Shown here piece after piece: positions 1-6,979 of a stretch of 11,262 bases of DNA (its first letter is position 1; every line of letters starts with the position of its first letter). Made by a program: the position numbers and the translations under genes. Source of the DNA: an uncultured Aquincola sp. (GTDB lineage: Bacteria; Pseudomonadota; Gammaproteobacteria; Burkholderiales; Burkholderiaceae); the NCBI GenBank assembly GCA_937883885.1, contig CAKZXL010000799.1, positions 1-11,262 on the forward strand, written 5' to 3'. The notes beneath the pieces are model-generated. The model was not told the DNA's origin. It saw only the letters and a list, made by a program, of their open reading frames with translations, and made no database searches.

Positions 1-42
1 AAAAAAATTGCCCTCGCGGGGCAGGAGCTTGCCGAACAGCAT
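1..42 (-). CDS. DUF47 (PhoU-like, TIGR00153-type) protein, N-terminal 14 codons only
   Basis: Reading the minus strand from an ATG at 42 gives MLFGKLLPREGNFF before the window ends. That is the opening typical of the DUF47 family (start, then FGxxxPREGxFF), the PhoU-like proteins usually encoded just before a low-affinity inorganic phosphate transporter (Pit). A good ribosome binding site, GAGGA, sits 8 nt upstream of the ATG. Only the start is present, so neither the rest of the gene nor a following pit gene can be verified here. The identification rests on a short but distinctive motif plus the RBS, and a phosphate-type operator upstream fits it. The family is thought to modulate Pit-type phosphate uptake. 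Confidence 0.72.
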   Translation of the reverse strand, partial: MLFGKLLPREGNFF

Positions 43-68
43 CGGGCTTTTCCTCGTTCGGGCGGCGC

Positions 69-104
69 ATGACTGTCACAGGACGGTCACGGCACAGTCA
101 TAAA
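69..104. promoter_or_regulatory. Pho-box-like repeat array / inverted repeat upstream of the DUF47 gene
   Basis: On the plus strand three 7-nt units recur at exact 11-nt spacing: CTGTCAC (73-79), CGGTCAC (84-90) and CAGTCAT (95-101). The PhoB-binding Pho box is known as CTGTCAT-like 7-mers separated by 4 nt. The outer parts also form a perfect 8-bp inverted repeat, ATGACTGT (69-76) and ACAGTCAT (94-101). The array lies 31 to 59 nt upstream of the DUF47 start but points away from it. No convincing -10 follows in the DUF47 direction, so if PhoB binds here repression seems likelier than activation. This is inference from motif spacing only; the 4-nt spacers are not AT-rich as in the E. coli consensus. 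Confidence 0.45.
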
Positions 105-137
105 GACACAGGGGCGCGCAGTGTAAGCGGGCGCCCC
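101..137 (-). terminator. Probable intrinsic terminator of the hda-to-kinase operon
   Basis: On the minus strand a perfect 7-bp all-GC stem, GGGGCGC (137-131) with GCGCCCC (117-111), closes a 13-nt loop. It is followed by the moderately T-rich tail TGTGTCTTTA. The stem begins at the last base of the deoxynucleoside kinase stop codon. The uridine tract is imperfect, so termination may be partial. It separates the operon from the same-strand DUF47 gene. Confidence 0.5.
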
Positions 138-763
138 TACCACGCCTCGCGCGGACCGACGAAGTTGTGCAGCCGCTGCAACAGACGGTCGAGGTGCTCG
201 GGCTGTGCCAGCGGATTGAAGCGGGTGGTGTCGATGGCCAGCACCGGCAAGGCGGACTCGCGACCGAACCAGGCGGCGTAGGCGTGGCCCAGCCGCTGCA
301 GGTAGGCGGCCTCGATGCCCTGCTCCATCGCCAGACCACGGTGGGCGATGCGGCCCAGCAGCGTGGCCGCATCGGCCTGCAGCCAGATCACCAGGTCGGG
401 CGCCGGCATCTGCGGCGCCATGGCCGCATGGATCTGGCTGTAGAGCCGGAACTCATCGTCCGACAGCGTGAGCTGCGCGAACAGCGCGTCCTTGGCGAAC
501 ATGAAGTCGCTGACCACGCGCGGCGTGAACATGCCGGGCTGCGCCAGCCCGCGGTACTGCTCGATGCGCTGGAACAGAAAGCACAGCTGCGTCTGCATCG
601 CGTAGCGCGCGGGCTCGGCGTAGAAGCGCTCGAGGAACGGGTTGTCGTGCGGGCGCTCCAGCAGCAGCTGCGCATCGAGCCGGGCCGCCAGCAGCCGCGC
701 CAGCGTGCTCTTGCCCACGCCGATCGGCCCTTCGATGGCGATGTGGCGCAGGCGGTCGAGCAT
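137..763 (-). CDS. Deoxynucleoside kinase (deoxyadenosine/deoxyguanosine kinase family)
   Basis: A 208-residue cytoplasmic protein of the deoxynucleoside kinase (dNK) family, which phosphorylates deoxynucleosides with ATP in nucleotide salvage. Visible motifs are the P-loop GPIGVGKST (residues 12-20), a conserved acidic residue after the second strand (E36, in LLLERPHDNPF), the family signature SDFMFAKD (85-92) and a LID-like arginine segment RIAHRG (138-143). Length matches the bacterial dAK/dGK type. The ATG at 763 puts the P-loop close to the N-terminus as in relatives; it lies 12 nt after the folK stop and has no clear Shine-Dalgarno sequence, so coupling to folK translation is plausible. 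It is the last gene of the operon. Base specificity (dA, dG or dC) cannot be told from sequence alone. Confidence 0.88.
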   Translation of the reverse strand: MLDRLRHIAIEGPIGVGKSTLARLLAARLDAQLLLERPHDNPFLERFYAEPARYAMQTQLCFLFQRIEQYRGLAQPGMFTPRVVSDFMFAKDALFAQLTLSDDEFRLYSQIHAAMAPQMPAPDLVIWLQADAATLLGRIAHRGLAMEQGIEAAYLQRLGHAYAAWFGRESALPVLAIDTTRFNPLAQPEHLDRLLQRLHNFVGPREAW

Positions 764-775
764 GGCCGATGCCGT

Positions 776-1285
776 TCAGCGTGGGGACAGGCGCTCGATC
801 CGCTGGTCGGCGCAGGCGGCCAGCAGCGTGGACACGTCGCCCAGGCCATAGATGGCCAGTTCCGGCGCCAGTTCGGCCAGCGGCGCCAGCACGAAGGCGC
901 GTTGGTGCAGCCGCGGGTGCGGCAGCGTCAGCCGCGGGGTGTCCAGGCGCAGGGCGCCCACCAGCAGCAGGTCGAGGTCCAGCGTGCGCGGCGCGTTGCG
1001 GTAGGGCCGCTCGCGGCCATGCTGCTGCTCGATGGCCTGCAGCGCGTCCAGCAGCGCCTCGGGCGCCAGGCTGCTGCGCAGCTCGGCCACGGCGTTCAGG
1101 TAGTCCGGCCCGCCGGCGTCCACCGGCGCGGTGCGGTAATAGCTGGAACGGGCCATGAGCCGGGTGTCGGGCAGTGCGGCCAATGCGGCCAGGGCCGCTT
1201 CCAGCGTGGCCCGCGCATCGCCCAGGTTGGCGCCCAGGCCGACGAAGATGCGTTCGTCAGCCAGGGGCGCGGCCGGCAGGCTCAA
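776..1285 (-). CDS. folK: 2-amino-4-hydroxy-6-hydroxymethyldihydropteridine pyrophosphokinase (HPPK)
   Basis: A 169-residue enzyme that transfers pyrophosphate from ATP to 6-hydroxymethyl-7,8-dihydropterin in folate synthesis. It has the N-terminal GLGANLGD (16-23), the metal-binding signature [10 protein letters not shown] (99-108, with D103 and D105 matching the catalytic Asp pair) and the following [15 protein letters not shown] block (122-136). Length is normal for a single-domain HPPK. The start is TTG at 1285, overlapping the pcnB stop as TTGA, with a GAGG 4 nt upstream. No ATG or GTG near the N-terminus offers an alternative that keeps the first motif. The overlap implies translational coupling to pcnB, and the pcnB-folK pairing is widely conserved in proteobacteria. 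Confidence 0.95.
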   Translation of the reverse strand: MSLPAAPLADERIFVGLGANLGDARATLEAALAALAALPDTRLMARSSYYRTAPVDAGGPDYLNAVAELRSSLAPEALLDALQAIEQQHGRERPYRNAPRTLDLDLLLVGALRLDTPRLTLPHPRLHQRAFVLAPLAELAPELAIYGLGDVSTLLAACADQRIERLSPR

Positions 1286-3003
1286 GCGCCCTCGCCGCCC
1301 GGCGCGGCGGCGCCGGCGTCAGTGCCTTCGGCGCCAGCCGATCCAGCGCCCGCCGGCTTGCGGCGGCGACGGCGGCGCTTGCGGGCCGGGGCGCCGTCGG
1401 CCGGCGCGGTGGCCAGGTCCTCGTCGCCGTCCAGGTCGGCGGTGCTGTCGGCGCCGTGCTCGTCTGTTCGGTCGGTGGCGTCGGCGCCCTCGGCGGCGGC
1501 GGCGCCGCGGTCGGCCAGCCCTTCGCCGGCCGCGCCGGCTTCGGCCTTGGGCTTGCGGCTGCGGGCCGGCTTGGCGGCGCCTGCAGCGCCCGGCACGCGG
1601 CGGGTCTTGCCCTGCTGCTCACGCGCGGCGGCCAGCAGCGCTTCGCGCTCCTCAGGCGTGCCCAGCGCAAAGTCTTCCCACCATTCGGCCAGCGCCGGGT
1701 CCACCTCGCCGGCGTCGGCGCGCAGCCGCAAAAAGTCGTAGCCGGCGCGAAAGCGCGGCTGCTCGACCAGCGAGAACGGCGCACTGCCGGTGCGCCGCTC
1801 GAAGCGCGGCTGCATGCCCCAGATCTCGCGCATGTCGGTGCCCAGCTTGCCGCGGCCCGAGATGTCGCCCACGCGGGCGTCGAACACCGCGTCCACCGCC
1901 TGCATCAGCGCGGGGAACGGCGGCTCGCCTTCATCGCGGCGGCGCTGCCAGCCGGCCAGCACCTCATGCCACAGCAGGCAGGCCAGCAGGAAGCTGGGCG
2001 CCACCGGGCGGTCTTCGGACACGCGGCGGTCGGTGTCGGCCAGCGCCATTTCCACGAACTTGCGGCGACTGGCATGCTGGGGCTGGTCGGCACCGGGGCC
2101 GATCAGCACGTCCAGCATCGGGAAACGGCTGCCCAGGCCCTGCTTGCGCAGCTCCTGCACGCTGGCCACCGCATGGCCGGTCTGCAGCAGCTTGATGGTT
2201 TCGTCGAACAGGCGCGAGACCGGGATGTTGTCCAGCAGCGCGGCCATCTCGGCGATGGGGGCGCGGGTCTTGGCCTCGATCTGGAAGCCCAGCTTGGCCG
2301 CGAAGCGCACCACGCGCACGATGCGCACCGGGTCTTCGCGGTAGCGGGTCACCGGGTCGCCGATCATGCGCAGCACCTGCCGTTCGATGTCCTTCAGGCC
2401 GCCGTGGTAGTCGACCACGATCTCGCTCACCGGGTCGTAGTACATCGCGTTGATGGTGAAGTCGCGGCGGGCGGCGTCTTCGATCTGCGGGCCCCACACG
2501 TTGTCGCGCAGCACCCGGCCGGCGGCGTCCACCGCATGGCTCTTGTTGGCCAGCTCGGCCTTGGAGGTTTTTTCGTTGCCGCCCACCTGCTCGGCCGCGC
2601 TGTTGTCCAGGTAGGCGCGGAAGGTGGACACCTCCACCACCTCATGCTCGCGGCCACGGCCGAAGATCACATGCACGATGCGAAAGCGCCGGCCGATGAT
2701 GAAGGCCCGGCGGAACAGTGCCTTGACCTCTTCCGGCGTGGCATTTGTGGCGACGTCGAAGTCCTTAGGACGGCGGTTGACCAGCAGGTCGCGCACCGCG
2801 CCGCCCACGATGTAGGCCTCGAAGCCGGCGTCCTTGAGGGTGCGCACCACGCGCACCGCGCGCTCGTCCAGCAGCTCGGGGTTGATGCGGTGCTCGGTGG
2901 CCGGCACCTCCACCCGTTTGCCCAGCGGCACCTTGGCGACGCCGGCCTTGCCGGCCTTGGCGGGCGACTTGCCCAGCAGCCTGTCGATGAAGGTCTTGAT
3001 CAT
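1282..3003 (-). CDS. pcnB: Poly(A) polymerase I with a long low-complexity basic/acidic C-terminal tail
   Basis: A 573-residue nucleotidyltransferase that adds 3' poly(A) to RNA and so marks it for decay. The palm has the class II signature [11 protein letters not shown] (64-74) followed by catalytic D81 and D83 in [22 protein letters not shown] (179-191) and [21 protein letters not shown] (from 220) mark the nucleotide-recognition and neck helices. Residues 466-573 form a disordered-looking tail with a basic patch, an acidic Asp/Glu-rich stretch and RKRRRRRRK at 541-549. The ATG at 3003 is chosen because it overlaps the upstream stop as ATGA and gives the family N-terminus [11 protein letters not shown]; an open frame 30 codons longer would run into the preceding gene. 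A CCA-adding tRNA nucleotidyltransferase is related, but operon context and the tail favour PcnB. Confidence 0.93.
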   Translation of the reverse strand: MIKTFIDRLLGKSPAKAGKAGVAKVPLGKRVEVPATEHRINPELLDERAVRVVRTLKDAGFEAYIVGGAVRDLLVNRRPKDFDVATNATPEEVKALFRRAFIIGRRFRIVHVIFGRGREHEVVEVSTFRAYLDNSAAEQVGGNEKTSKAELANKSHAVDAAGRVLRDNVWGPQIEDAARRDFTINAMYYDPVSEIVVDYHGGLKDIERQVLRMIGDPVTRYREDPVRIVRVVRFAAKLGFQIEAKTRAPIAEMAALLDNIPVSRLFDETIKLLQTGHAVASVQELRKQGLGSRFPMLDVLIGPGADQPQHASRRKFVEMALADTDRRVSEDRPVAPSFLLACLLWHEVLAGWQRRRDEGEPPFPALMQAVDAVFDARVGDISGRGKLGTDMREIWGMQPRFERRTGSAPFSLVEQPRFRAGYDFLRLRADAGEVDPALAEWWEDFALGTPEEREALLAAAREQQGKTRRVPGAAGAAKPARSRKPKAEAGAAGEGLADRGAAAAEGADATDRTDEHGADSTADLDGDEDLATAPADGAPARKRRRRRRKPAGAGSAGAEGTDAGAAAPGGEGA

Positions 3004-3668
3004 TCGAAAAGTCTCAGGATGCGCCAGACGCGCTCCCGCGCGATGGCTTCGAGCGCGGCGCTCGGGTTGGTGGCGACGGCATCGGTCGCCCATTCGAGCA
3101 GCGGCAGGTCGTTGGTGGAGTCGCTGTAGACGGTGATGCGGTCGAAGTCGGCACGCTGGCGGCCTTGGGCGGCCAGCCAGGCTTCGACACGCGGCACCTT
3201 GCCTTCGCGGTAGGAAGGGATGCCCTGGATGTCGCCGGTGACGCGGCCCTGCGCATCACGCGCCAGTTCCACCGCGATCAGCGTCGGCACCTCGAAGGCA
3301 CGGGCGATGGGCTGGGTGACGAATTCGTTGGTGGCGGTGACGATGGCGATCAGGTCACCCGCCTCGGCATGGCCGCGCACCAGCGCGCGGGCACTGTCGT
3401 GCAGCACCGGCTGGATGGCCTCGTTGAAAAAGCGCACACGGCCGGCCTCGATCTCGTCGAAAGGCCGGTCCCGCCAGGGCGAGGTGGCAAAGCGGATGTA
3501 GGCCGCCAGGTCGAGCCGGCCGGCCTGGTAGTCGGCGAAGAAGCGGTCGTTCTCGGCCTGGAAGGCGGCGCCATCGGCCCAGCCGGTGCGCACCATGAAC
3601 TGCCCGAAGGCGTGGTCGGAATCGATGGGCAGCAGCGTGCCGTCGAGGTCGAACAGCGTCAGGTTCAT
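3000..3668 (-). CDS. HAD-IB family phosphatase (SerB-like), substrate unknown
   Basis: A 222-residue haloacid dehalogenase superfamily hydrolase. Motif I is FDLDGTLL (6-13, nucleophile D7 and acid/base D9). Motif II is IVTATNEF (109-116). Motif III Lys is probably K157 in REGKVPR. Motif IV is YSDSTNDLPLL (181-191, D183 and D187 binding Mg). The helical cap between motifs I and II (about 15-100) is of the C1 type seen in phosphoserine phosphatase relatives. It overlaps both neighbours by ATGA junctions, so it is made with Hda and PcnB. Relatives are often labelled phosphoserine phosphatase or histidinol-phosphatase-like, but nothing here fixes the substrate. All catalytic residues are present, so an active phosphatase is expected. 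Confidence 0.88.
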   Translation of the reverse strand: MNLTLFDLDGTLLPIDSDHAFGQFMVRTGWADGAAFQAENDRFFADYQAGRLDLAAYIRFATSPWRDRPFDEIEAGRVRFFNEAIQPVLHDSARALVRGHAEAGDLIAIVTATNEFVTQPIARAFEVPTLIAVELARDAQGRVTGDIQGIPSYREGKVPRVEAWLAAQGRQRADFDRITVYSDSTNDLPLLEWATDAVATNPSAALEAIARERVWRILRLFE

Positions 3669-4339
3669 GCGCCCTGCCCTTCTTCGGCCAGCATCAGCTT
3701 GAGCAGCGGCACCGTCACCTGGCGCTGCTCGGCGAGCGCGAAGTCGTCCAGCCGGTCCAGCAGGCCCATCAGGTCTTTCATGTCGCGCGACAAGCGGCTC
3801 AGCACGTAGTCCATCACTTCATCGGAGAGAAAAATGCCGCGCCGGTCGGCCTCGCGGCGCAGCGCGGCGCGGGCCTCGGCCTCGGTCAGCGGCTGCAGCC
3901 CGAACACCGGGCCCCAGCCCAGCCGGGTGCGCAGGTCGTCGCGCACCGGCAGGTCCACCGGCGGCAGCCGGCCGGCAGCCACCAGCTGCACGCCGTGGCT
4001 CATGGCCTCGATGAACAGCGTGAAGGCGCCGTGCTGGCGGGCGGCGTCCAGCGCGTCGGCTTCGTCGATGACGATCAGCGACCAAGTGTCGTCGAATTCA
4101 AACGGCAGCGGCGATGCGGCATTGAACCAGCCGGCGCGCTCGCCACGCTCCTGCGCAGCCAGCGTGAGCGCATGCAGCAGATGGGTCTTGCCGCTGCCCG
4201 CCGGCCCCCACAGGTACACCGGCGGCGAAGGCGGCTGCAGCGACTGCAGGTGGGCCACGGCCGGCGCATTGGCGCGGGCCAGGTAGCTTTCAAAGGTTTG
4301 CGGCGGGCGCGGCCCGAACGCCAGCGGCAACTGTCTCAT
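3665..4339 (-). CDS. hda: DnaA regulatory inactivator Hda
   Basis: A 224-residue AAA+ protein related to DnaA domain III. Hda, bound to the DNA-loaded sliding clamp, stimulates hydrolysis of DnaA-bound ATP and prevents re-initiation. The N-terminus carries the clamp-binding motif QLPLAF (3-8). Then come Walker A GPAGSGKT (45-52), Walker B SLIVIDEAD (87-95), an arginine-finger (box VII) region RDDLRTRLGWG (133-143) and a sensor II segment SRDMKDLMGLLDRLD (184-198). It lacks the DnaA DNA-binding domain, as expected. The ATG at 4339 is chosen over an open frame beginning 23 codons earlier because it places the clamp motif at the extreme N-terminus; the longer frame crosses the likely promoter. 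First gene of the operon, ending in an ATGA overlap. Confidence 0.93.
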   Translation of the reverse strand: MRQLPLAFGPRPPQTFESYLARANAPAVAHLQSLQPPSPPVYLWGPAGSGKTHLLHALTLAAQERGERAGWFNAASPLPFEFDDTWSLIVIDEADALDAARQHGAFTLFIEAMSHGVQLVAAGRLPPVDLPVRDDLRTRLGWGPVFGLQPLTEAEARAALRREADRRGIFLSDEVMDYVLSRLSRDMKDLMGLLDRLDDFALAEQRQVTVPLLKLMLAEEGQGA

Positions 4340-4395
4340 GGGTTCTTTTTGTTCGCCGGGCGACGCCGCGCGAAACCGCGCATTGTAAAGAACCC
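4340..4395 (-). promoter_or_regulatory. hda leader: possible -10 element and 9-bp inverted repeat abutting the start codon
   Basis: On the minus strand TACAAT (4387-4382) is a 5/6 match to a sigma-70 -10 hexamer and would give a leader of about 35 nt; no good -35 is visible. A perfect 9-bp inverted repeat, GGGTTCTTT (4395-4387) and AAAGAACCC (4348-4340), ends exactly at the base before the hda ATG. A smaller GC hairpin (4381-4368, loop GTTT) lies between the arms. Only RNA started upstream of 4395 would contain both arms. The repeat is seen directly; promoter activity and any regulatory role are inferred. Confidence 0.4.
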
Positions 4396-4412
4396 GCCCC
4401 GGGGCCACTGGC

Positions 4413-5282
4413 TCAGTGCAACGGCGGCCTGCCGCTGCGGCGCAGCTGCGTCATGCGCCGGCGCAGCGCGGCGGCGTCTTCGGCGTCGGGGCGGTGCTGC
4501 AGGTAGATGGCCAGGTCGTCGGCGGCCTCGTCGGCGCGGCCCAGTTCTTCCAGGCACAGCGCACGGTCGCGCCGCTGGTCCCACTGCTGCGGCAGCAGCA
4601 CCACCAGCCGCTCGATCACCGCGAACAGGCGCGGCCAGTCGTTGGCGCTGCGGTGGATTTCCTTCAGGTTGCCCAGCATGCGGGCCAGCACGTCGCGCGC
4701 CGGCGTGGACTGCAGAAACAGGCCCAGCGGCACCTCGAAATCGCCCTCCAGCCCCTGCTGGCGGCGGTACGGGGCCAGGCGCTCGTCCAGGTCTTCACGC
4801 GACAGCGACTGGCCGTTGAACGGGTCGATCACCACTTCGCCCTGCGTCATGCGCAGCTTGACCAGGAAGTGCCCGGGAAATGAGACGCCGCGCGCGGTCA
4901 GGCCGATCTGGGTGGCGATCTCGATGTAGAGGATGGCCAGGCTGATGGGGATGCCGCGGCGGGTTTCCAGCACCTTGTGCAGGTAGCTGTTGGCCGGGTC
5001 GTAGAAGTCGTTGACGTTGCCGCCGAAGCCCAGCTCATGGAAGAAGTAGCGGTTGAGCAGCCGCAGCTTCTGCAGCGCGGCCGCATCGGCAGGGATGCGG
5101 CGCTTGAGCTGCCAGGCCAGGCTGTCGATGTCGGCCAGCACCGTCTGGGGGTCGAGCTGCGGATAGTCGTCCTGGGCGATGGAGACCGCCGCCTCCAGCA
5201 AGGAGAGGCTTTCGACCTCGGCCACCAGCGACGCGAAGTAAGTCAGCGGGGACGGGGCCTCGAAGCGCAGCGTACCTGTCAT
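4413..5282 (-). CDS. SirB1 family protein (transglutaminase-like domain plus TPR-like C-terminus)
   Basis: A 289-residue cytoplasmic protein of the SirB1/YchA family. After a helical N-terminal region comes a transglutaminase-like core (about 85-160) with NDFYDPANSYLHKVLE (91-106), RRGIPISLAILYIEIA (108-123), GVSFPGHFLVK (132-142) and VIDPFNG (151-157). A TPR-like helical region fills about 195-280. The position where an active transglutaminase would carry its Cys appears to be S114, while H138 and D153 remain; E. coli SirB1 also has Ser there as I recall it, so a non-catalytic role is possible. The gene starts 22 nt after the murJ stop and is probably co-transcribed with it. The family's molecular function is not established. 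No strong Shine-Dalgarno precedes the ATG. Confidence 0.87.
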   Translation of the reverse strand: MTGTLRFEAPSPLTYFASLVAEVESLSLLEAAVSIAQDDYPQLDPQTVLADIDSLAWQLKRRIPADAAALQKLRLLNRYFFHELGFGGNVNDFYDPANSYLHKVLETRRGIPISLAILYIEIATQIGLTARGVSFPGHFLVKLRMTQGEVVIDPFNGQSLSREDLDERLAPYRRQQGLEGDFEVPLGLFLQSTPARDVLARMLGNLKEIHRSANDWPRLFAVIERLVVLLPQQWDQRRDRALCLEELGRADEAADDLAIYLQHRPDAEDAAALRRRMTQLRRSGRPPLH

Positions 5283-5304
5283 CGACCCAGTGTAGGCGAT
5301 GGCT

Positions 5305-6861
5305 TCAACCGTGACGGGCGAAGTGTCGAGGCCTCAATCCCAGCAGGGCCAGCACGCTGAAGTACAGCAGCGCCACCCCGCCCAGCACGCCCGCCATCCA
5401 GGCCGCGCGCAGCCCGGCATGGGCCTGCAGGCCGATCCAGTCGATGCGTGCCGAGGCCACCGCCAACGCCGCGCCCAGCACCGCGGTGGCGATGCCGATG
5501 CGCAGCAGGAACAGACCCCAGCCCGGCCGCGGCAGGTACACGCCGCGCTGGAGCAGCCCCCACAGCAGCCAGCTGGCATTGACCAGCGCGCCCAGGCCGA
5601 TGGACAGCGCCAGCCCCGCATGGCCCAGCCAGGGCACGAAGACCAGGTTCATCAGCTGGGTGACCACCAGCACGATGATGGCGATGCGCACCGGCGTGCG
5701 GATGTCCTGGCGGGCGTAGAAGCCCGGCGCCAGCACCTTGACCGACACCAGCCCCATCAGCCCGGCGCCGTAACCCATCAGCGCGCGCACCGTCTGCTCC
5801 ACGTCGGTGGGGGTGAACTGGCCATAGTGGAACAGCACCGCCACCAGCGGCCGCGCGAACACCAGCAGCGCGATGGCGCACGGCAGCGCCAGCACCAGCA
5901 TCAGCCGCAGGCCCCAGTCGAGCAGGCCCGAGTAACGCTCGGTATCGCCCCTGGCCTGCGCCGAAGACAGCTGCGGCAGCAGCACCACGCCCAGCGCCAC
6001 GCCCAGCAGCCCGGTCGGAAACTCCATCAGCCGGTCGGCATAGAACAGCCACGACACCGCCCCCACGCCCACGCGCGACGCGATCTGGGTGTTGATCAGC
6101 AACGACAGCTGCGCCACCGACACACCCACCAGCGCCGGCGCCATCTGCCTGAGCACGCGGTGCACGCCCGGGTGGTGCCAGGCGGCCTTGATCGACCCCG
6201 GCAGCAGGCCGATGCGCGGCAGCGCGCCCAGCCGCGCCAGCGCCGGCACCTGCACCGCCAGCTGCAGCACGCCGCCCACCAGCACGCCCACCGCAATGGC
6301 GTAGATGGGCTCGATGCCGTGGCGCTGGAACACCGGCGCCAGCCAGATGGCCGCCACGATCCAGGCCACGTTGAGCAACACCGGCGTGAGCGCCGGCACC
6401 GTGAACTGCCGCCAGGTGTTGAGGATGCCGCCGGCCAGCGCCACCAGCGACATGAAGCCGATGTACGGGAACATCCAGCGGGTGAGCTGCACCGCGTCGT
6501 CGAAGCGCTGCAGCCCCGAGCCGATGGCCAGCACCAGCAGCGGCGCGGCCACGATGCCCACCGCCACCGTGACAGCCAGCGCCCAGAACAGCATGGTGGC
6601 CACCGCGTCGATCAGCTGGTGGGTGGCGGCGTCGCCGTCGCGCTCACGCGTGGCGGCCAGGATGGGCACGAAGGCCTGCGAAAAGGCGCCTTCGGCGAAC
6701 AGCCGGCGCAGCAGGTTGGGAATGCGGAACGCCACGTTGAAGGCGTCTGTCCAGGCGCTGGCGCCGAAGGCACCGGCCATCAACTGGTCGCGCACGAGGC
6801 CGGTGATGCGCGAAGCGAGCGTCAGCAGCGAAACGGTGGAAGCGGCCTTGAAAAGGTTCAC
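5305..6861 (-). CDS. murJ: Lipid II flippase MurJ (MviN), GTG start
   Basis: A 518-residue inner-membrane protein of the MOP superfamily with about 14 hydrophobic segments. It moves lipid II across the cytoplasmic membrane for peptidoglycan synthesis. The N-terminus MNLFKAASTVSLLTLASRIT gives R18, R24, D39 and R52 at the positions of functionally important residues in E. coli MurJ. The TM7-TM8 block contains WLFYADRLMEFPTGLLGVAL (271-290), whose R277 probably corresponds to E. coli R270. LFAEGAFSQAFVP (54-66) is also a family signature. The start codon is GTG at 6861, fitting the family N-terminus; no close Shine-Dalgarno sequence is visible. It begins a minus-strand unit with the SirB1 gene, divergent from rpsT. 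Confidence 0.96.
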   Translation of the reverse strand: MNLFKAASTVSLLTLASRITGLVRDQLMAGAFGASAWTDAFNVAFRIPNLLRRLFAEGAFSQAFVPILAATRERDGDAATHQLIDAVATMLFWALAVTVAVGIVAAPLLVLAIGSGLQRFDDAVQLTRWMFPYIGFMSLVALAGGILNTWRQFTVPALTPVLLNVAWIVAAIWLAPVFQRHGIEPIYAIAVGVLVGGVLQLAVQVPALARLGALPRIGLLPGSIKAAWHHPGVHRVLRQMAPALVGVSVAQLSLLINTQIASRVGVGAVSWLFYADRLMEFPTGLLGVALGVVLLPQLSSAQARGDTERYSGLLDWGLRLMLVLALPCAIALLVFARPLVAVLFHYGQFTPTDVEQTVRALMGYGAGLMGLVSVKVLAPGFYARQDIRTPVRIAIIVLVVTQLMNLVFVPWLGHAGLALSIGLGALVNASWLLWGLLQRGVYLPRPGWGLFLLRIGIATAVLGAALAVASARIDWIGLQAHAGLRAAWMAGVLGGVALLYFSVLALLGLRPRHFARHG

Positions 6862-6957
6862 GGGGCGGGCGGCCTGGAGCCGCGGTCACTGAAAATGGAG
6901 CCGAAGCACGCGCGGCGCCCCGGTCCGCACAAGCCTGAGCCAGGCCGGCGGCGCGCG

Positions 6958-6963
6958 ATTATG
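6958..6963 (-). promoter_or_regulatory. Possible murJ -10 element (CATAAT)
   Basis: CATAAT on the minus strand matches 5 of 6 bases of the sigma-70 -10 consensus and lies about 95 nt upstream of the murJ GTG. A -35 hexamer would fall on the rpsT -10 region at 6981-6988, but no good TTGACA-like match is seen there. It is weak evidence, listed because this 163-nt divergent region must serve both genes. Confidence 0.28.
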
Positions 6964-6979
6964 CCGCCCGGCGCTGGCG

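Noticed and set aside
1..23. Terminator-like hairpin on the minus strand (TGCCC/GGGCA followed by seven T)
   Set aside because: It lies inside the first codons of the DUF47 gene: the T run encodes Phe-Phe and the stem encodes the conserved PREG part. A ribosome binding site and start codon precede it.
167..1741. Long plus-strand open frame of 524 codons
   Set aside because: It is antisense to the kinase, folK and the pcnB tail. Its Gln/Arg/Ala-rich composition is that of a GC-rich shadow frame and matches no family.
1174..3129. Long plus-strand open frame of 651 codons opposite pcnB
   Set aside because: It is a shadow of pcnB, whose domains are clear on the other strand. The product is rich in His/Ala/Gly without any family motif and crosses two real genes.
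4396..4405. GCCCCGGGGC palindrome after the SirB1 gene as a terminator
   Set aside because: As a hairpin it leaves only 3 bp around a 4-nt loop, and the following GGGTTCTTT is not a real T tract.
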